From: Sulfuricurvum sp. | GTDB lineage: Bacteria > Campylobacterota > Campylobacteria > Campylobacterales > Sulfurimonadaceae | Direction of reading: 5' to 3' | Assembly (NCBI GenBank): GCA_024637295.1 | Contig: JAGXFL010000011.1 | Location: forward strand, 1 to 64,000 | DNA length: 64,000 nucleotides | Part shown: in pieces, positions 8,224 to 17,084 of the stretch | Position numbering within the stretch: position 1 is the stretch's first letter | How the letters are laid out: the number at the start of each line of letters is the position of its first letter | The notes under the pieces: model-generated | The model's database searches: none | Told to the model about the DNA's origin: nothing | What the model saw: the letters and a program-made list of their open reading frames with translations, nothing else | Made by a program: the position numbers and the translations under genes

Positions 8224-8619
8224 ATGAAAAAAATTGCTCTTCTAACAGTAAGTGCTGTATCTGTTGCTATGTTCATTGGTTGTGCTGTTAAATCTGGAAA
8301 TGAGACACTTGGTAAATTGGATAAAGTTCAACTTGAGCAAGGTATTACCAAAGGTAAATCAACTAAAAGTGATGTAAAAGCAATGTTGGGTGATCCAGAT
8401 AAAACAGATTTTGACAATAATAGTCTTGAAAAATGGACATATATCCATGTTAGAAAAGATTTAAAAGCTGTTAACTATATTCCTGTAGCAAATTGGTTTG
8501 CACATGGAACCAATGATACGACTAAAACACTTGTTGTATTATTTGATGATAACGGCGTCGTTAAAAATTACATTAATTCTGATGCTCATGGCGAAACAAA
8601 AGGGGGATTGTTTCAATAG
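8224..8619 (+). CDS. SmpA/OmlA (BamE-like) domain lipoprotein
   Basis: This is a 131-residue exported protein. A signal peptide ends in a lipobox-like FIGC with Cys at 20, so lipid attachment is expected. The mature part carries the SmpA/OmlA pattern: a stretch of short residues, KSDVKAMLGDPDKTDF, then the EKWTY block. This small fold is seen in BamE and in several envelope proteins of unknown role. Its own AT-rich upstream region has a possible TAGAAT -10 (8189-8194). It is not next to bam genes, so assignment to the Bam complex is not supported. Confidence 0.75.
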   Translation: MKKIALLTVSAVSVAMFIGCAVKSGNETLGKLDKVQLEQGITKGKSTKSDVKAMLGDPDKTDFDNNSLEKWTYIHVRKDLKAVNYIPVANWFAHGTNDTTKTLVVLFDDNGVVKNYINSDAHGETKGGLFQ

Positions 8620-8660
8620 CAATCCAGTTCTCACAGCAATATATTTGAGCACTAACTTAA

Positions 8661-8675
8661 GGGACAATTAGTCCC
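8661..8675 (+). terminator. Short hairpin after the lipoprotein gene
   Basis: GGGAC-AATTA-GTCCC forms a 5-bp perfect stem 41 bp after the stop. There is no T-run, so terminator function is uncertain. Confidence 0.35.
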
Positions 8676-8719
8676 TGCCCTCTAGATTGGTAAATTATGC
8701 ATCTACAAAAAGTCGAATT

Positions 8720-8989
8720 ATGAAAATGAGATACTACTTATTAAATTTTTTAGGAATAGTCCTTACATTATTAACATTATGTAATCCTCTAGTAGCAAGT
8801 GATGTTAATTCTCAGATCAATAGTGATCAAAATATATCAGTTCAACGGGAAAAATCATCAGCTAACACTACAAATAATATAAATGCATCCGATAATATTC
8901 CTCAAAAATTAAAAAGTTTTTTTGGCGGTATTTTAGATGATATCAGAGAATTTGCAGAGGACAACCATATCAATGAAGGCGAGAAATAA
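8720..8989 (+). CDS. Small exported protein of unknown function
   Basis: I do not recognise this protein. From ATG 8720 it has 89 residues, with a clear signal peptide (about residues 1-25, ending near LVASD). A hydrophilic Asn/Ser-rich mature part follows, ending in KSFFGGILDDIREFAEDN, which could form an amphipathic helix. The start is uncertain: a TTG at 8687 and an ATG at 8726 are also in frame, and no good ribosome site precedes any of them. Base composition is more AT-rich than in the neighbouring housekeeping genes. It lies between two other small envelope proteins. Confidence 0.55.
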   Translation: MKMRYYLLNFLGIVLTLLTLCNPLVASDVNSQINSDQNISVQREKSSANTTNNINASDNIPQKLKSFFGGILDDIREFAEDNHINEGEK

Positions 8990-9056
8990 TTTTTCGGTTT
9001 AAATTAAGTTTCATTCCTTTATACTCTGTTTATTCTAATGAAAAAGGGGTATCTAA

Positions 9057-9503
9057 ATGAAAAAAATTCTTATGAGTATGGTTGCAGTTGCAGCACTGTC
9101 AACAGCAGGTTTTGCAACGGTTAACAGCCAAACAGGATGTGGACTTGGTTCTCAAATCATCCATGATGACAGTTCAGCAGTGATGTTGGCGCTTCAAGCA
9201 ACGACCAATGCGACGTCTGGAAACCAAACTTTTGGTATTACTTCAGGAACTTCAGGCTGTAAAAAAGCACGATTTGTTATGAATGAGCGTGCAGCAGAGT
9301 TTGTTGCGGCAAATATGGATCAGCTTTCACGTGAGATCGCAATCGGTCAGGGTGAAAGTGTTGAGACTCTAGCAGAGCTTTTGAACATTGAGAACAAAGC
9401 GGCATTTGCAGTTGCGTTGCAAGCGAACTACAAAGCTATCTATACGAATGAGAAAGCGGATATGGCAAACGTTCTTGATAACGTTGTCACTATCGCTGGT
9501 TAA
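9057..9503 (+). CDS. DUF3015 family exported protein
   Basis: This 148-residue protein has a cleavable signal peptide (about 1-20). The mature sequence starts with TGCGLGSQI and contains QTFGITSGTSGCK, the paired-Cys pattern of the DUF3015 family found in many Gram-negative bacteria. Its function is unknown. The two Cys blocks could form a disulfide in the periplasm. It is followed by a strong hairpin, so it is probably transcribed alone or with the upstream small gene. Confidence 0.8.
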   Translation: MKKILMSMVAVAALSTAGFATVNSQTGCGLGSQIIHDDSSAVMLALQATTNATSGNQTFGITSGTSGCKKARFVMNERAAEFVAANMDQLSREIAIGQGESVETLAELLNIENKAAFAVALQANYKAIYTNEKADMANVLDNVVTIAG

Positions 9504-9522
9504 TAGACTCTATTTATGTAAT

Positions 9523-9540
9523 CTCCCGCATATGCGGGAG
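9523..9540 (+). terminator. Terminator hairpin after the DUF3015 gene
   Basis: CTCCCGCATATGCGGGAG is an 18-bp perfect palindrome 20 bp after the stop codon. It is GC-rich against an AT-rich background, though no long T-run follows. Confidence 0.55.
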
Positions 9541-9563
9541 CGATTGACTTTTGAAGGCTAAAT

Positions 9564-11360
9564 TTGCCCATTCTCTTTTTATTGTGTGCACTGAGTTTAT
9601 CGATCTGGTCTGCTACGACCGATGAACTGATTGCGCAAGCTCACACCCTCAAACTCTCCGAAACGCGTTATTGGCACTTGTTGACACATACTACTAAACA
9701 GGTGAGTGAAATCGACGATGATGCGTTTTTTATGGCACAAGACGGAAAATATAATTTGACATCCGAGTTGGATGCGACGATTTTGCATTTCAATGACGAT
9801 ACCAATCGAAGCGATGAAAGTCTGTTCTGTCGTTTTCCTGCACGTAGAGCATGGCTGGAGCATGAACTGAATGTTTCTTTTGGGCAGGGGGAATGTCAAG
9901 CGTATGATGCGCTTGTGTCTAAAATGGATCCTCAAAAAGTGACTCTCGTTTTTCCTACGGCGCACATTAATTCTCCTGCATCGATGTTTGGCCACACCTT
10001 TTTACGGATCGATTCATCGATGGAGAGCAAGTTGATGTCCTACGCTATCAATTATGCCGCGCAAACGGATGAGACCAATGGACTAACTTTCGCGTATAAG
10101 GGAGTTTTTGGAGGATATTACGGCTTTTATTCGATGTTGCCGTATTATGAAAAGCTCAAAGAATATCGGGACAGCGAATCACGCGATGTATGGGAATATG
10201 ATCTGAATTTAAACCACGATGAGGTTATGTCGATGGTACGTCATATCTGGGAATTACAGCGTATCCATTCTTGGTACTACTTTTTTAATGAAAATTGTTC
10301 GTACCATATGCTGTGGCTCACCGAGATTGCCCGTCCCAGTGTCCATCTGCGAGATCACTTTACCTATCATGTCATTCCTCCTGAAACCGTACGTGCATTT
10401 GAAGAAGAGGGACTTGTGGATACAAAACATTTTCGCCCTTCTAAGCGTACCAAGCTTTTGGCATATGAAAAACAGTTAACAGGTGAATCGGTAAATCTTG
10501 CAAAAGCTCTCTCTTTCGGCACAATGAAGCCGCAAGATATCTTAAACATGGAGAACTCTGAGATACAACGTCAGTATACGCTTGAAGCTGCTGCTGAACT
10601 GGTAGAATATGATTATATTGCAGGGAAGCTGCCAAAAGATACCTATACAAAGCGTTATCATGAACTGTTAAGTGCGCGAGCGATGTTAGGACAGGGAAAA
10701 GTTTTACCCATAGGTGAGAAGAGCAATCCGGACACTGCTCATCATGCGGCACGCATATCGTTGGCGCAAGGGTGGTATGATCAACGTTCACCGTTGTTAA
10801 TCGGAATAAGACCAGCCTTCCATGATCTAATGGAAGATGACACGGGGCATTTGAGTGGTGCGCAGATTGAGTTTTTGGATATTCAAGCAGGAGTGGATCA
10901 TCATAAGCTTTCACTTGAACATCTTACGGTTTTATCTTTGGCATCCTTGACACCTGCCAGCCATTTTTTCAAACCCTTTTCATGGCGGATGAAAAGTGGT
11001 TGGGATCGTGATTATGGATTGGACAAACTCAGTTTTGTAACGCGTGTAGGTGCCGGTGCCGTAATCGGTGATGATCAATTATTTGGGTATCTATTGAGTG
11101 AACCGGAAGTGCGATTAGGCTATAACCCTGATGTCGGAATCGGATTTACGACGGGAGTCAGTCTAAGCTGGGGTCGTCGTATGAAAACCGTTGCAGAAGT
11201 CGGGGATATACTCTATTACGATGCACATTCGAGAGTGCATGCTACAGTATCACATCTATGGCAATATAACTCATCCTTTAACCTCTTCGGTCGTTGGGAG
11301 ATTTCGGATCAAGAGGAACATGAGAGTCGACTCTCTGCCGGGATTAATTATTATTTTTAA
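9564..11360 (+). CDS. DUF4105 domain-containing exported protein
   Basis: This 598-residue protein has an N-terminal hydrophobic signal (about 1-16). The DUF4105 core spans about 120-270, with the characteristic HINSPASMFGHTFLRID block, then YGFYSMLPYYEKLKEY and FFNENCSYHML. The C-terminal third is rich in alternating beta-strand patterns and ends in an aromatic residue (NYYF), suggesting a small outer-membrane or beta-rich domain. The His, Asn and Cys residues of the core hint at an NlpC/P60-like hydrolase fold, but no reaction is established. The start is TTG with GAAGG upstream. It is preceded by a hairpin and has no obvious operon partner. Confidence 0.82.
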   Translation: MPILFLLCALSLSIWSATTDELIAQAHTLKLSETRYWHLLTHTTKQVSEIDDDAFFMAQDGKYNLTSELDATILHFNDDTNRSDESLFCRFPARRAWLEHELNVSFGQGECQAYDALVSKMDPQKVTLVFPTAHINSPASMFGHTFLRIDSSMESKLMSYAINYAAQTDETNGLTFAYKGVFGGYYGFYSMLPYYEKLKEYRDSESRDVWEYDLNLNHDEVMSMVRHIWELQRIHSWYYFFNENCSYHMLWLTEIARPSVHLRDHFTYHVIPPETVRAFEEEGLVDTKHFRPSKRTKLLAYEKQLTGESVNLAKALSFGTMKPQDILNMENSEIQRQYTLEAAAELVEYDYIAGKLPKDTYTKRYHELLSARAMLGQGKVLPIGEKSNPDTAHHAARISLAQGWYDQRSPLLIGIRPAFHDLMEDDTGHLSGAQIEFLDIQAGVDHHKLSLEHLTVLSLASLTPASHFFKPFSWRMKSGWDRDYGLDKLSFVTRVGAGAVIGDDQLFGYLLSEPEVRLGYNPDVGIGFTTGVSLSWGRRMKTVAEVGDILYYDAHSRVHATVSHLWQYNSSFNLFGRWEISDQEEHESRLSAGINYYF

Positions 11361-11408
11361 TATATTTTAGGCATAATCGTTACACCTAATTGTTTGGAGC
11401 GAGAGTTT

Positions 11409-12392
11409 ATGATTATTCCTGAGGCACGTTTCTCGTTATGGGCAGATTTTATTGAACGGACATTCTTGGATGAGGAGTTCAAAGAGCTCATTGCACAAGG
11501 GATTATCAACGGTGCTACTTCCAATCCTGCTATTTTTAAAAATGCTATTTTAACTTCCAGTGCGTATAAAGAGCAGCTAGCCACACTAGGGGAGTTAAGC
11601 CCAAAAGAAAAATACGAAGCATTAGCAATCTTTGATATTCAAAAAGCGGCAGATATCCTTCGTCCATTGTATGATGCAGGTGATGATGGGTATGTCAGTA
11701 TCGAGGTTGACCCATTCTTATGCGATGATGCGCAGGCAACGATCGCAGAAGGGATGAGGTTGCATCAAACCATTGGACGTCCCAACGTGATGATAAAGGT
11801 CCCTGCAACGGAAGCGGGATACCGTGCGATGGAAGCATTGGCCTCTTCTGGCATCGCGGTGAACGCTACGTTGATTTTTTCAGTCTATCAAGCGCTTAAG
11901 TGCGCGAAAGCATTTGAAAAAGCAGCCCAAAAAGGTACGACAATCGTTGATACGGTCATTAGTGTCTTTGTCAGCCGTATTGATCGTGCTATTGATGAGA
12001 CATTACGAGCCAAGGGTGTGAAAACAGGACATATGGGGATATTTAATGCGGCAGAAATCTATACGGAAGTTCAAGCACTCAAAGTACCGCAATGCCGTGT
12101 CCTTTTTGCCAGTACCGGAGTAAAGGGAGATGAATTGAGGGCTTCATATTATATTGATGAGTTATTGGCCTTTAACAGTGTCAATACCGCACCAATCGAT
12201 ACGATCAAAGCGTACGTACAAGGAGGAGATCACAGGATCAAGCTTCCCTTATCATCTCAGATCATTGATGCGCATCGCATCCATGTGGCACAGGCTGGTA
12301 TCAATATGAACAAGGTGATCGAAGATCAAATAGCTGAAGGACTGGAAGCGTTTAAAATCGCTTTTGGCGACATATTAAGTACATTGGAGTAA
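11409..12392 (+). CDS. tal: Transaldolase
   Basis: The enzyme transfers a dihydroxyacetone unit in the non-oxidative pentose phosphate pathway. NGATSNPAIFKNAI (34-47) and PNVMIKVPATEAG (125-137) are present, with the Schiff-base lysine at 130. It is 327 residues long. ATG 11409 is chosen because GGAG precedes it at a suitable distance; the TTG at 11394 contains part of that site. The pilT-like gene starts 4 bp after its stop, so they are co-transcribed although their functions are unrelated. Confidence 0.93.
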   Translation: MIIPEARFSLWADFIERTFLDEEFKELIAQGIINGATSNPAIFKNAILTSSAYKEQLATLGELSPKEKYEALAIFDIQKAADILRPLYDAGDDGYVSIEVDPFLCDDAQATIAEGMRLHQTIGRPNVMIKVPATEAGYRAMEALASSGIAVNATLIFSVYQALKCAKAFEKAAQKGTTIVDTVISVFVSRIDRAIDETLRAKGVKTGHMGIFNAAEIYTEVQALKVPQCRVLFASTGVKGDELRASYYIDELLAFNSVNTAPIDTIKAYVQGGDHRIKLPLSSQIIDAHRIHVAQAGINMNKVIEDQIAEGLEAFKIAFGDILSTLE

Positions 12393-12395
12393 AAG

Positions 12396-13592
12396 ATGGC
12401 AGATGAGGGGCAATTTCACGTCAACGTAGAGGATCTTAGTTTTGATGTATTAAAAAAAATACGAGGGTACTTGCGTCGTATGGTAGATGCAGGCGGGAGT
12501 GACTTGCATATCAAAGCAAACGGTGTGGTTCGTGCCCGCATTAATGGGGATATTATTCCACTCTCAGGTGAGATCCTCTCAAAAGACGATGCTCTGACGT
12601 TTGCAAAAGAGCTATTGCGTACCCGATTTCATGAATTGGTTGAAAAAAAAGAGCTTGACCTTGTGTATCCGTTTGATGAATTGACCCGTTTTCGTATTAA
12701 TATCTTTTTTCAGATGGAAGGGATATCGGCAGTATTTCGTCTTATCCCTGTTAAGATTTTGACGATTGATGAGTTAAACTTACCTGCTATTGTTCACAGT
12801 TTTGCAGAAATGGAGCGGGGACTTGTACTAGTAACCGGGGTCACCGGGAGCGGTAAGTCAACAACCCTCGCGGCTATTATCAATGAGATCAACTGGAACA
12901 AGAGAAAGCATATTATTACAATCGAAGATCCGATCGAATTTGTCCATAAAGATCGTAAATGTATTGTCAATCAGCGCAGTGTCGGTCAAGATACGAGCAG
13001 TTTTAGCAATGCACTGCGTGCGGCATTGCGTGAAGATCCCGATATTATCCTCGTAGGGGAAATGCGGGATATGGAAACGATTGAGATCGCTTTGCATGCT
13101 GCAGATACGGGGCATTTAGTCTTTTCAACACTTCACACGTTGGATGCCAAAGAGACGATTAATCGTATAGTGTCTGTTTTCCCTTCTGCTGAGCAAAACC
13201 GTGTTCGTATGACGCTTGCCGCGGTTATCAAAGGGGTTATCTCTCAGCGTTTGATACAAACGGTTGATGGTAAACGGGCAGCTGCATTAGAAATTTTGGT
13301 TCGAACGGCACGTATTGAACAGCTTATCGCAGAGAATCGTGACTTTGAGATACCCGATACCATTGCGGATGGTAAAGAACTGTACAAATCACAGACCTTT
13401 GATCAGGGGATTTTGGACCTTTATCTAGCGGGACGTATTAGTCGCGAGGATGCGTTGATGAATGCGACATCCGCATCGGACTTGAAGCTTAAAATGGAAG
13501 GGCTAGCAGGGACGATCGATAGAAGTAAAATCGGAAATCAGGATGGGCCGAGAGATTTTGATGAGAGTGAACTTATCGGCTTAAAACATTGA
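12396..13592 (+). CDS. PilT/PilU-type twitching ATPase
   Basis: This 398-residue protein is a secretion-superfamily ATPase of the retraction type. It has an N-terminal PAS-like domain, Walker A GVTGSGKS (148-155), the Asp box IEDPIEF (176-182), Walker B LREDPDIILVGEMRD (211-225) and the His box (234-247). The PilT hallmark segments are intact. No pilus genes flank it. The C-terminal 60 residues are charged and variable, and whether it is PilT or PilU cannot be settled here. It probably powers type IV pilus retraction or a related machine. Confidence 0.9.
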   Translation: MADEGQFHVNVEDLSFDVLKKIRGYLRRMVDAGGSDLHIKANGVVRARINGDIIPLSGEILSKDDALTFAKELLRTRFHELVEKKELDLVYPFDELTRFRINIFFQMEGISAVFRLIPVKILTIDELNLPAIVHSFAEMERGLVLVTGVTGSGKSTTLAAIINEINWNKRKHIITIEDPIEFVHKDRKCIVNQRSVGQDTSSFSNALRAALREDPDIILVGEMRDMETIEIALHAADTGHLVFSTLHTLDAKETINRIVSVFPSAEQNRVRMTLAAVIKGVISQRLIQTVDGKRAAALEILVRTARIEQLIAENRDFEIPDTIADGKELYKSQTFDQGILDLYLAGRISREDALMNATSASDLKLKMEGLAGTIDRSKIGNQDGPRDFDESELIGLKH

Positions 13593-13627
13593 GAGTAGAT
13601 TTTAGGATAATTTAACGTACCTTTAAG

Positions 13628-13633
13628 TATAAT
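13628..13633 (+). promoter_or_regulatory. Putative -10 box of the rplY-dxs operon
   Basis: TATAAT lies 30 bp before the rplY ATG, and GAAGGA is the ribosome site. No clear -35 box is visible. This would be the main promoter for the long run of genes to dxs. Confidence 0.5.
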
Positions 13634-13662
13634 TCGTCCCATTTTATTTTGAAGGACACACT

Positions 13663-14199
13663 ATGCTAGAAGGCATCGTTAGAGAGAGTATTGGCAAGCC
13701 CGCTACAAAAGCGCTTCGCCGTGATGGTTATCTTATTGCCAACATCTACGGAAAAGGAATTGAGAATGTACACGCTGCATTCAAAATGAATGATTTTATC
13801 CGTACGGTCCGTAACAAAGAGACAATCGCATTTCCAGTCAATGTTGGCGGAAAAGAGATGAACCTTGTTGTTCAAGGATATGAGTCTCATCCAGTTTCTG
13901 GAAATTTGTTGCATGTCGATTTGATGATAGCACAGCCTGGTCTTGTTACACATTACCACATTCCTGTTAAACCAGTAGGTATCCCTGTCGGTTTGAAAAA
14001 TAAAGGGATGTTGTTTGTTGCTAAAAAGCGTCTTCGCGTTAAAGCAGCAATTGAGAACCTTCCAAACGCAATCGAAATCAACGTAGCACCACTTGATTTG
14101 GGTGATTCTGTTTTGGTTCGTGATGTAGCACGTATTGACAATGTTACCTTCACTGATGCAGACCGTGTATCAGTTCTAAGTATCATTAAAGCTAAATAA
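13663..14199 (+). CDS. rplY: 50S ribosomal protein L25 (Ctc form)
   Basis: This is the long Ctc/TL5 form of L25 (178 residues), which binds 5S rRNA. The N-terminal L25 domain (1-88) includes LRRDGYLIANIYGKG and ESHPVSGNLLHVDLM. The C-terminal TL5 beta domain (about 90-178) follows. It heads the conserved block rplY-pth-lptG-lysA, with pth starting 3 bp after its stop. Confidence 0.94.
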   Translation: MLEGIVRESIGKPATKALRRDGYLIANIYGKGIENVHAAFKMNDFIRTVRNKETIAFPVNVGGKEMNLVVQGYESHPVSGNLLHVDLMIAQPGLVTHYHIPVKPVGIPVGLKNKGMLFVAKKRLRVKAAIENLPNAIEINVAPLDLGDSVLVRDVARIDNVTFTDADRVSVLSIIKAK

Positions 14200-14201
14200 T
14201 C

Positions 14202-14756
14202 ATGCTAATCGTCGGCTTGGGAAATCCGGGTCCGGCGTATGCCCAAACTCGGCACAATGTCGGGTTTATGGTGATTGACGAATTACAACGACGTCATAAG
14301 GGTATGAATGTTTCAAAGAGTTCCTTTGATGGGGAATTGTTTAAAATTTCCAGCCACTTTCTGCTTAAGCCACTTACCTACATGAACCTTTCGGGAAAAT
14401 CAATTTTAGCCGTTAAAAACTTTTATAAATTGGATGACGTAATAGTGATCCATGATGATCTGGATCTCCCTTTTGGTGCATTACGCTTTAAAATGGGCGG
14501 AGGTCATGGGGGGCATAACGGGTTAAAATCGACGGATGCCGCTATCTCTCCTGAGTATATCAGGGTACGTATGGGAATTGGAAAACCGGAGCATAAATCG
14601 CAAGTAGCAGATTACGTTTTACACCCATTTAGTGCGCAGGAACAAACTCATTTGGATGAATGGATTGCTAAAGCTGCCGATGCGGTAGAACTTTTATGGC
14701 ATTTGTCGTGTACCGAAGTAGCATCAAAGTGTTCTATCAAAGGTTTAAAGGTATAA
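14202..14756 (+). CDS. pth: Peptidyl-tRNA hydrolase
   Basis: The enzyme releases tRNA from stalled peptidyl-tRNA. VGLGNPGPAYAQTRHNVGF (4-22) contains the catalytic His18 and the conserved Asn. KPLTYMNLSG and HDDLDLP (84-90), with the second catalytic Asp, follow, then GGHGGHNGLKS. At 184 residues it is of normal length. The pairing with rplY is common in bacteria. Confidence 0.97.
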   Translation: MLIVGLGNPGPAYAQTRHNVGFMVIDELQRRHKGMNVSKSSFDGELFKISSHFLLKPLTYMNLSGKSILAVKNFYKLDDVIVIHDDLDLPFGALRFKMGGGHGGHNGLKSTDAAISPEYIRVRMGIGKPEHKSQVADYVLHPFSAQEQTHLDEWIAKAADAVELLWHLSCTEVASKCSIKGLKV

Positions 14757-14780
14757 TGAGAACCATTTAATTTTAGCTGG

Positions 14781-15878
14781 ATGTCTATGCTTTTTTTTAA
14801 AACGGTTTCGTTTTTGTACCTTCGCTATTGTCTCATTATCTTAGCGTCATTGACGGCATTTATGGTTGGCTTTGATCTTATGGGAAACACTGCGCAACTC
14901 CCTTCTTCCGCCAACTTACTGATTATTTATGTGGTGTATAAATGGCTGTACGCTATTGATATGATGTTACCCATCTCTTTGGTTTTTGCTTTTATTGCGG
15001 CGATTGTTGAACTCATTCGCTCGAATGCTCTTACGGCTTTTTATGCTTTGGGATATTCACGGCTAAAAGTCATGATCCCCTTTGTCAGTGTCGCAGCTGT
15101 ATTGATATTGTTGCATATTTTTGCACACTCCACTTCGTTTGCACGTGCTAATGAGTATGCGGATAATTTAAGAGAAACATCGCAAGTATTGACTCCTACG
15201 AATAATCTGTTTTTTATGCATGAAGGCAATTATATTTATTTTGGAAGTTTGGATCCACTAACCCAACGGGCGCATACAATTCGTATTTTTACGTTTGGCA
15301 ATGGGGTATTAAAAGAGGCATTAAGTGCGAAAGAAGCTTATTATCAAGATAACTATTGGGTGATCAAAAAGGCACATTTGATTCGTCCACCCGCTACGTT
15401 GGATTTGAAGGGTAAAGGGATTATTAGTAAAGATGCCCAAACGATAGAGGTGCTGTATGGTTTCCGCCCTAAAATCTTAGATCAGATTTATGAGGGTAAA
15501 GTCAATTATACGATTATGGATGCATTGGATGCAAAGACATTGCTCAAAACACAAAATATTGATCTCTCTAAAGTGACCAGTTCTTTGTACCGGATATTTG
15601 TAACTCCATGGTTTGCGTTGATGATCATCCTGATTGTGTACACCTATGCTCCAATAGGAGCGCGTTTTGTCAATCTCTCCTTTTACAGTTTCGGTGCAAT
15701 ACTGGGGACATTACTCGTATGGGGGTTGCTGTTTATGAGTGGAGAGCTTGCTAATAACAAGACTCTTTCTCCGGAAGTGGGGATATTGACACCCATCGGA
15801 TTGCTTTGGATCTATATGGCGGTACGTCTAAGTCGATTTAAGATAAAATCGCACAAAAATTTATCACAAAAAGGTTAG
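14781..15878 (+). CDS. lptG: LptF/LptG family permease (YjgP/YjgQ)
   Basis: This 365-residue membrane protein belongs to the family that extracts lipopolysaccharide from the inner membrane with LptB. Three N-terminal membrane helices (about 8-28, 50-72 and 93-113) are followed by a soluble periplasmic beta-jellyroll region (about 115-265) and three C-terminal helices. Residues MMLPISLVFAFIAAIVEL match the LptF/G core. LptG is preferred to LptF from its position next to pth and lysA, but this is not certain. Confidence 0.85.
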   Translation: MSMLFFKTVSFLYLRYCLIILASLTAFMVGFDLMGNTAQLPSSANLLIIYVVYKWLYAIDMMLPISLVFAFIAAIVELIRSNALTAFYALGYSRLKVMIPFVSVAAVLILLHIFAHSTSFARANEYADNLRETSQVLTPTNNLFFMHEGNYIYFGSLDPLTQRAHTIRIFTFGNGVLKEALSAKEAYYQDNYWVIKKAHLIRPPATLDLKGKGIISKDAQTIEVLYGFRPKILDQIYEGKVNYTIMDALDAKTLLKTQNIDLSKVTSSLYRIFVTPWFALMIILIVYTYAPIGARFVNLSFYSFGAILGTLLVWGLLFMSGELANNKTLSPEVGILTPIGLLWIYMAVRLSRFKIKSHKNLSQKG

Positions 15879-15881
15879 AAC

Positions 15882-17084
15882 GTGATCCAATTTAAAGCCT
15901 TGGCACAAACCTATGGAACTCCTTTGTATGTTTATGATTTTGATGCAATGAAAGAGCAGTTTGAATCTCTTAAAGAAGCTTTTAGAGGGCGAAAATCGAT
16001 TTTAGCTTATGCTGTAAAAGCTAACTCTAATTTAAGTGTTATTAAGCATTTTGCAGCGCAAGGTTCAGGAGCTGATTGTGTATCTATTGGTGAAGTGCGC
16101 CGTGCTCTGATGGCAGGTGTCCCGAAATACCGTGTTATTTTCAGTGGGGTTGGAAAACGTGATGATGAAATCCGTGAAGCGATCCAAAGTGATATCCTCT
16201 ATATCAATTTGGAGAGCGAGGGGGAGCTGGGACGTGTTGAAACGATTGCAAAAGAATTGGGTGTGAAGGCACGTATCAGTATCCGTGTAAATCCGAATAT
16301 TGATCCCAAAACACATCCATACATCTCTACAGGACTGCATGACAATAAGTTCGGAGTTGAGATTGATGCGGCAAAACGGATGTATATCCATGCCAAGAAT
16401 TCTGATAATCTTGATGCGGTAGGGATCCATTTTCATATTGGCAGTCAATTGACAGATCTAGAACCCATTTATGAAGCGGCGGTGATTGTCGCCGATTTAT
16501 TGCGTTCATTACAAGCCATCGACATTGAATTGAAATTCTTTGATATTGGCGGTGGTCTTGGTGTTCGCTATGATGATGAGACAACGATTACCCCTTATGA
16601 CTATGCGCAGGCGATTCTTGGGGCACTCAAAGGGATCGATGTGACGATCATTTGTGAACCAGGGCGTTTTTTAACGGCAAATGCCGGATATTTTTTAACG
16701 AAGGTATTGTATGAAAAGCAAAATGGGGCAAAACGTTTCGTTGTCGTAGATGGGGCAATGAATGATTTGATCCGTCCGAGTTTGTATAATGCCTATCATC
16801 GTATAGAAGCTATTGGTAATACCAATGATGTATCGCTTGTTGATGTTGTTGGTCCTGTATGTGAGAGCGGTGACTTTTTGGCTAAAAATTACCCACTGCC
16901 TACTATGGAACACAATGATTTATTGGTGGTGCACAGTGCGGGTGCTTACGGTTTTGGAATGGGAAGTAATTACAATACACGTGGACGTTCAGCAGAAGTA
17001 GCTGTTGAAAATGGGGAAGCGCGTTTGATCCGAAAACGTGAAACGTTTGAAGACCTGATCGCATTAGAGCGTGAGTATCTTTAA
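15882..17084 (+). CDS. lysA: Diaminopimelate decarboxylase
   Basis: This PLP enzyme makes L-lysine from meso-diaminopimelate. The Schiff-base lysine is Lys46 in YAVKAN, HFHIGSQ is the substrate and phosphate segment, FDIGGGLG binds the cofactor phosphate, EPGR follows, and VGPVCESGDFLA supplies the catalytic Cys from the other subunit. It is 400 residues long. The start is a GTG with AAGG upstream. The next gene's ATG overlaps its stop (TAATG). Confidence 0.96.
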   Translation: MIQFKALAQTYGTPLYVYDFDAMKEQFESLKEAFRGRKSILAYAVKANSNLSVIKHFAAQGSGADCVSIGEVRRALMAGVPKYRVIFSGVGKRDDEIREAIQSDILYINLESEGELGRVETIAKELGVKARISIRVNPNIDPKTHPYISTGLHDNKFGVEIDAAKRMYIHAKNSDNLDAVGIHFHIGSQLTDLEPIYEAAVIVADLLRSLQAIDIELKFFDIGGGLGVRYDDETTITPYDYAQAILGALKGIDVTIICEPGRFLTANAGYFLTKVLYEKQNGAKRFVVVDGAMNDLIRPSLYNAYHRIEAIGNTNDVSLVDVVGPVCESGDFLAKNYPLPTMEHNDLLVVHSAGAYGFGMGSNYNTRGRSAEVAVENGEARLIRKRETFEDLIALEREYL

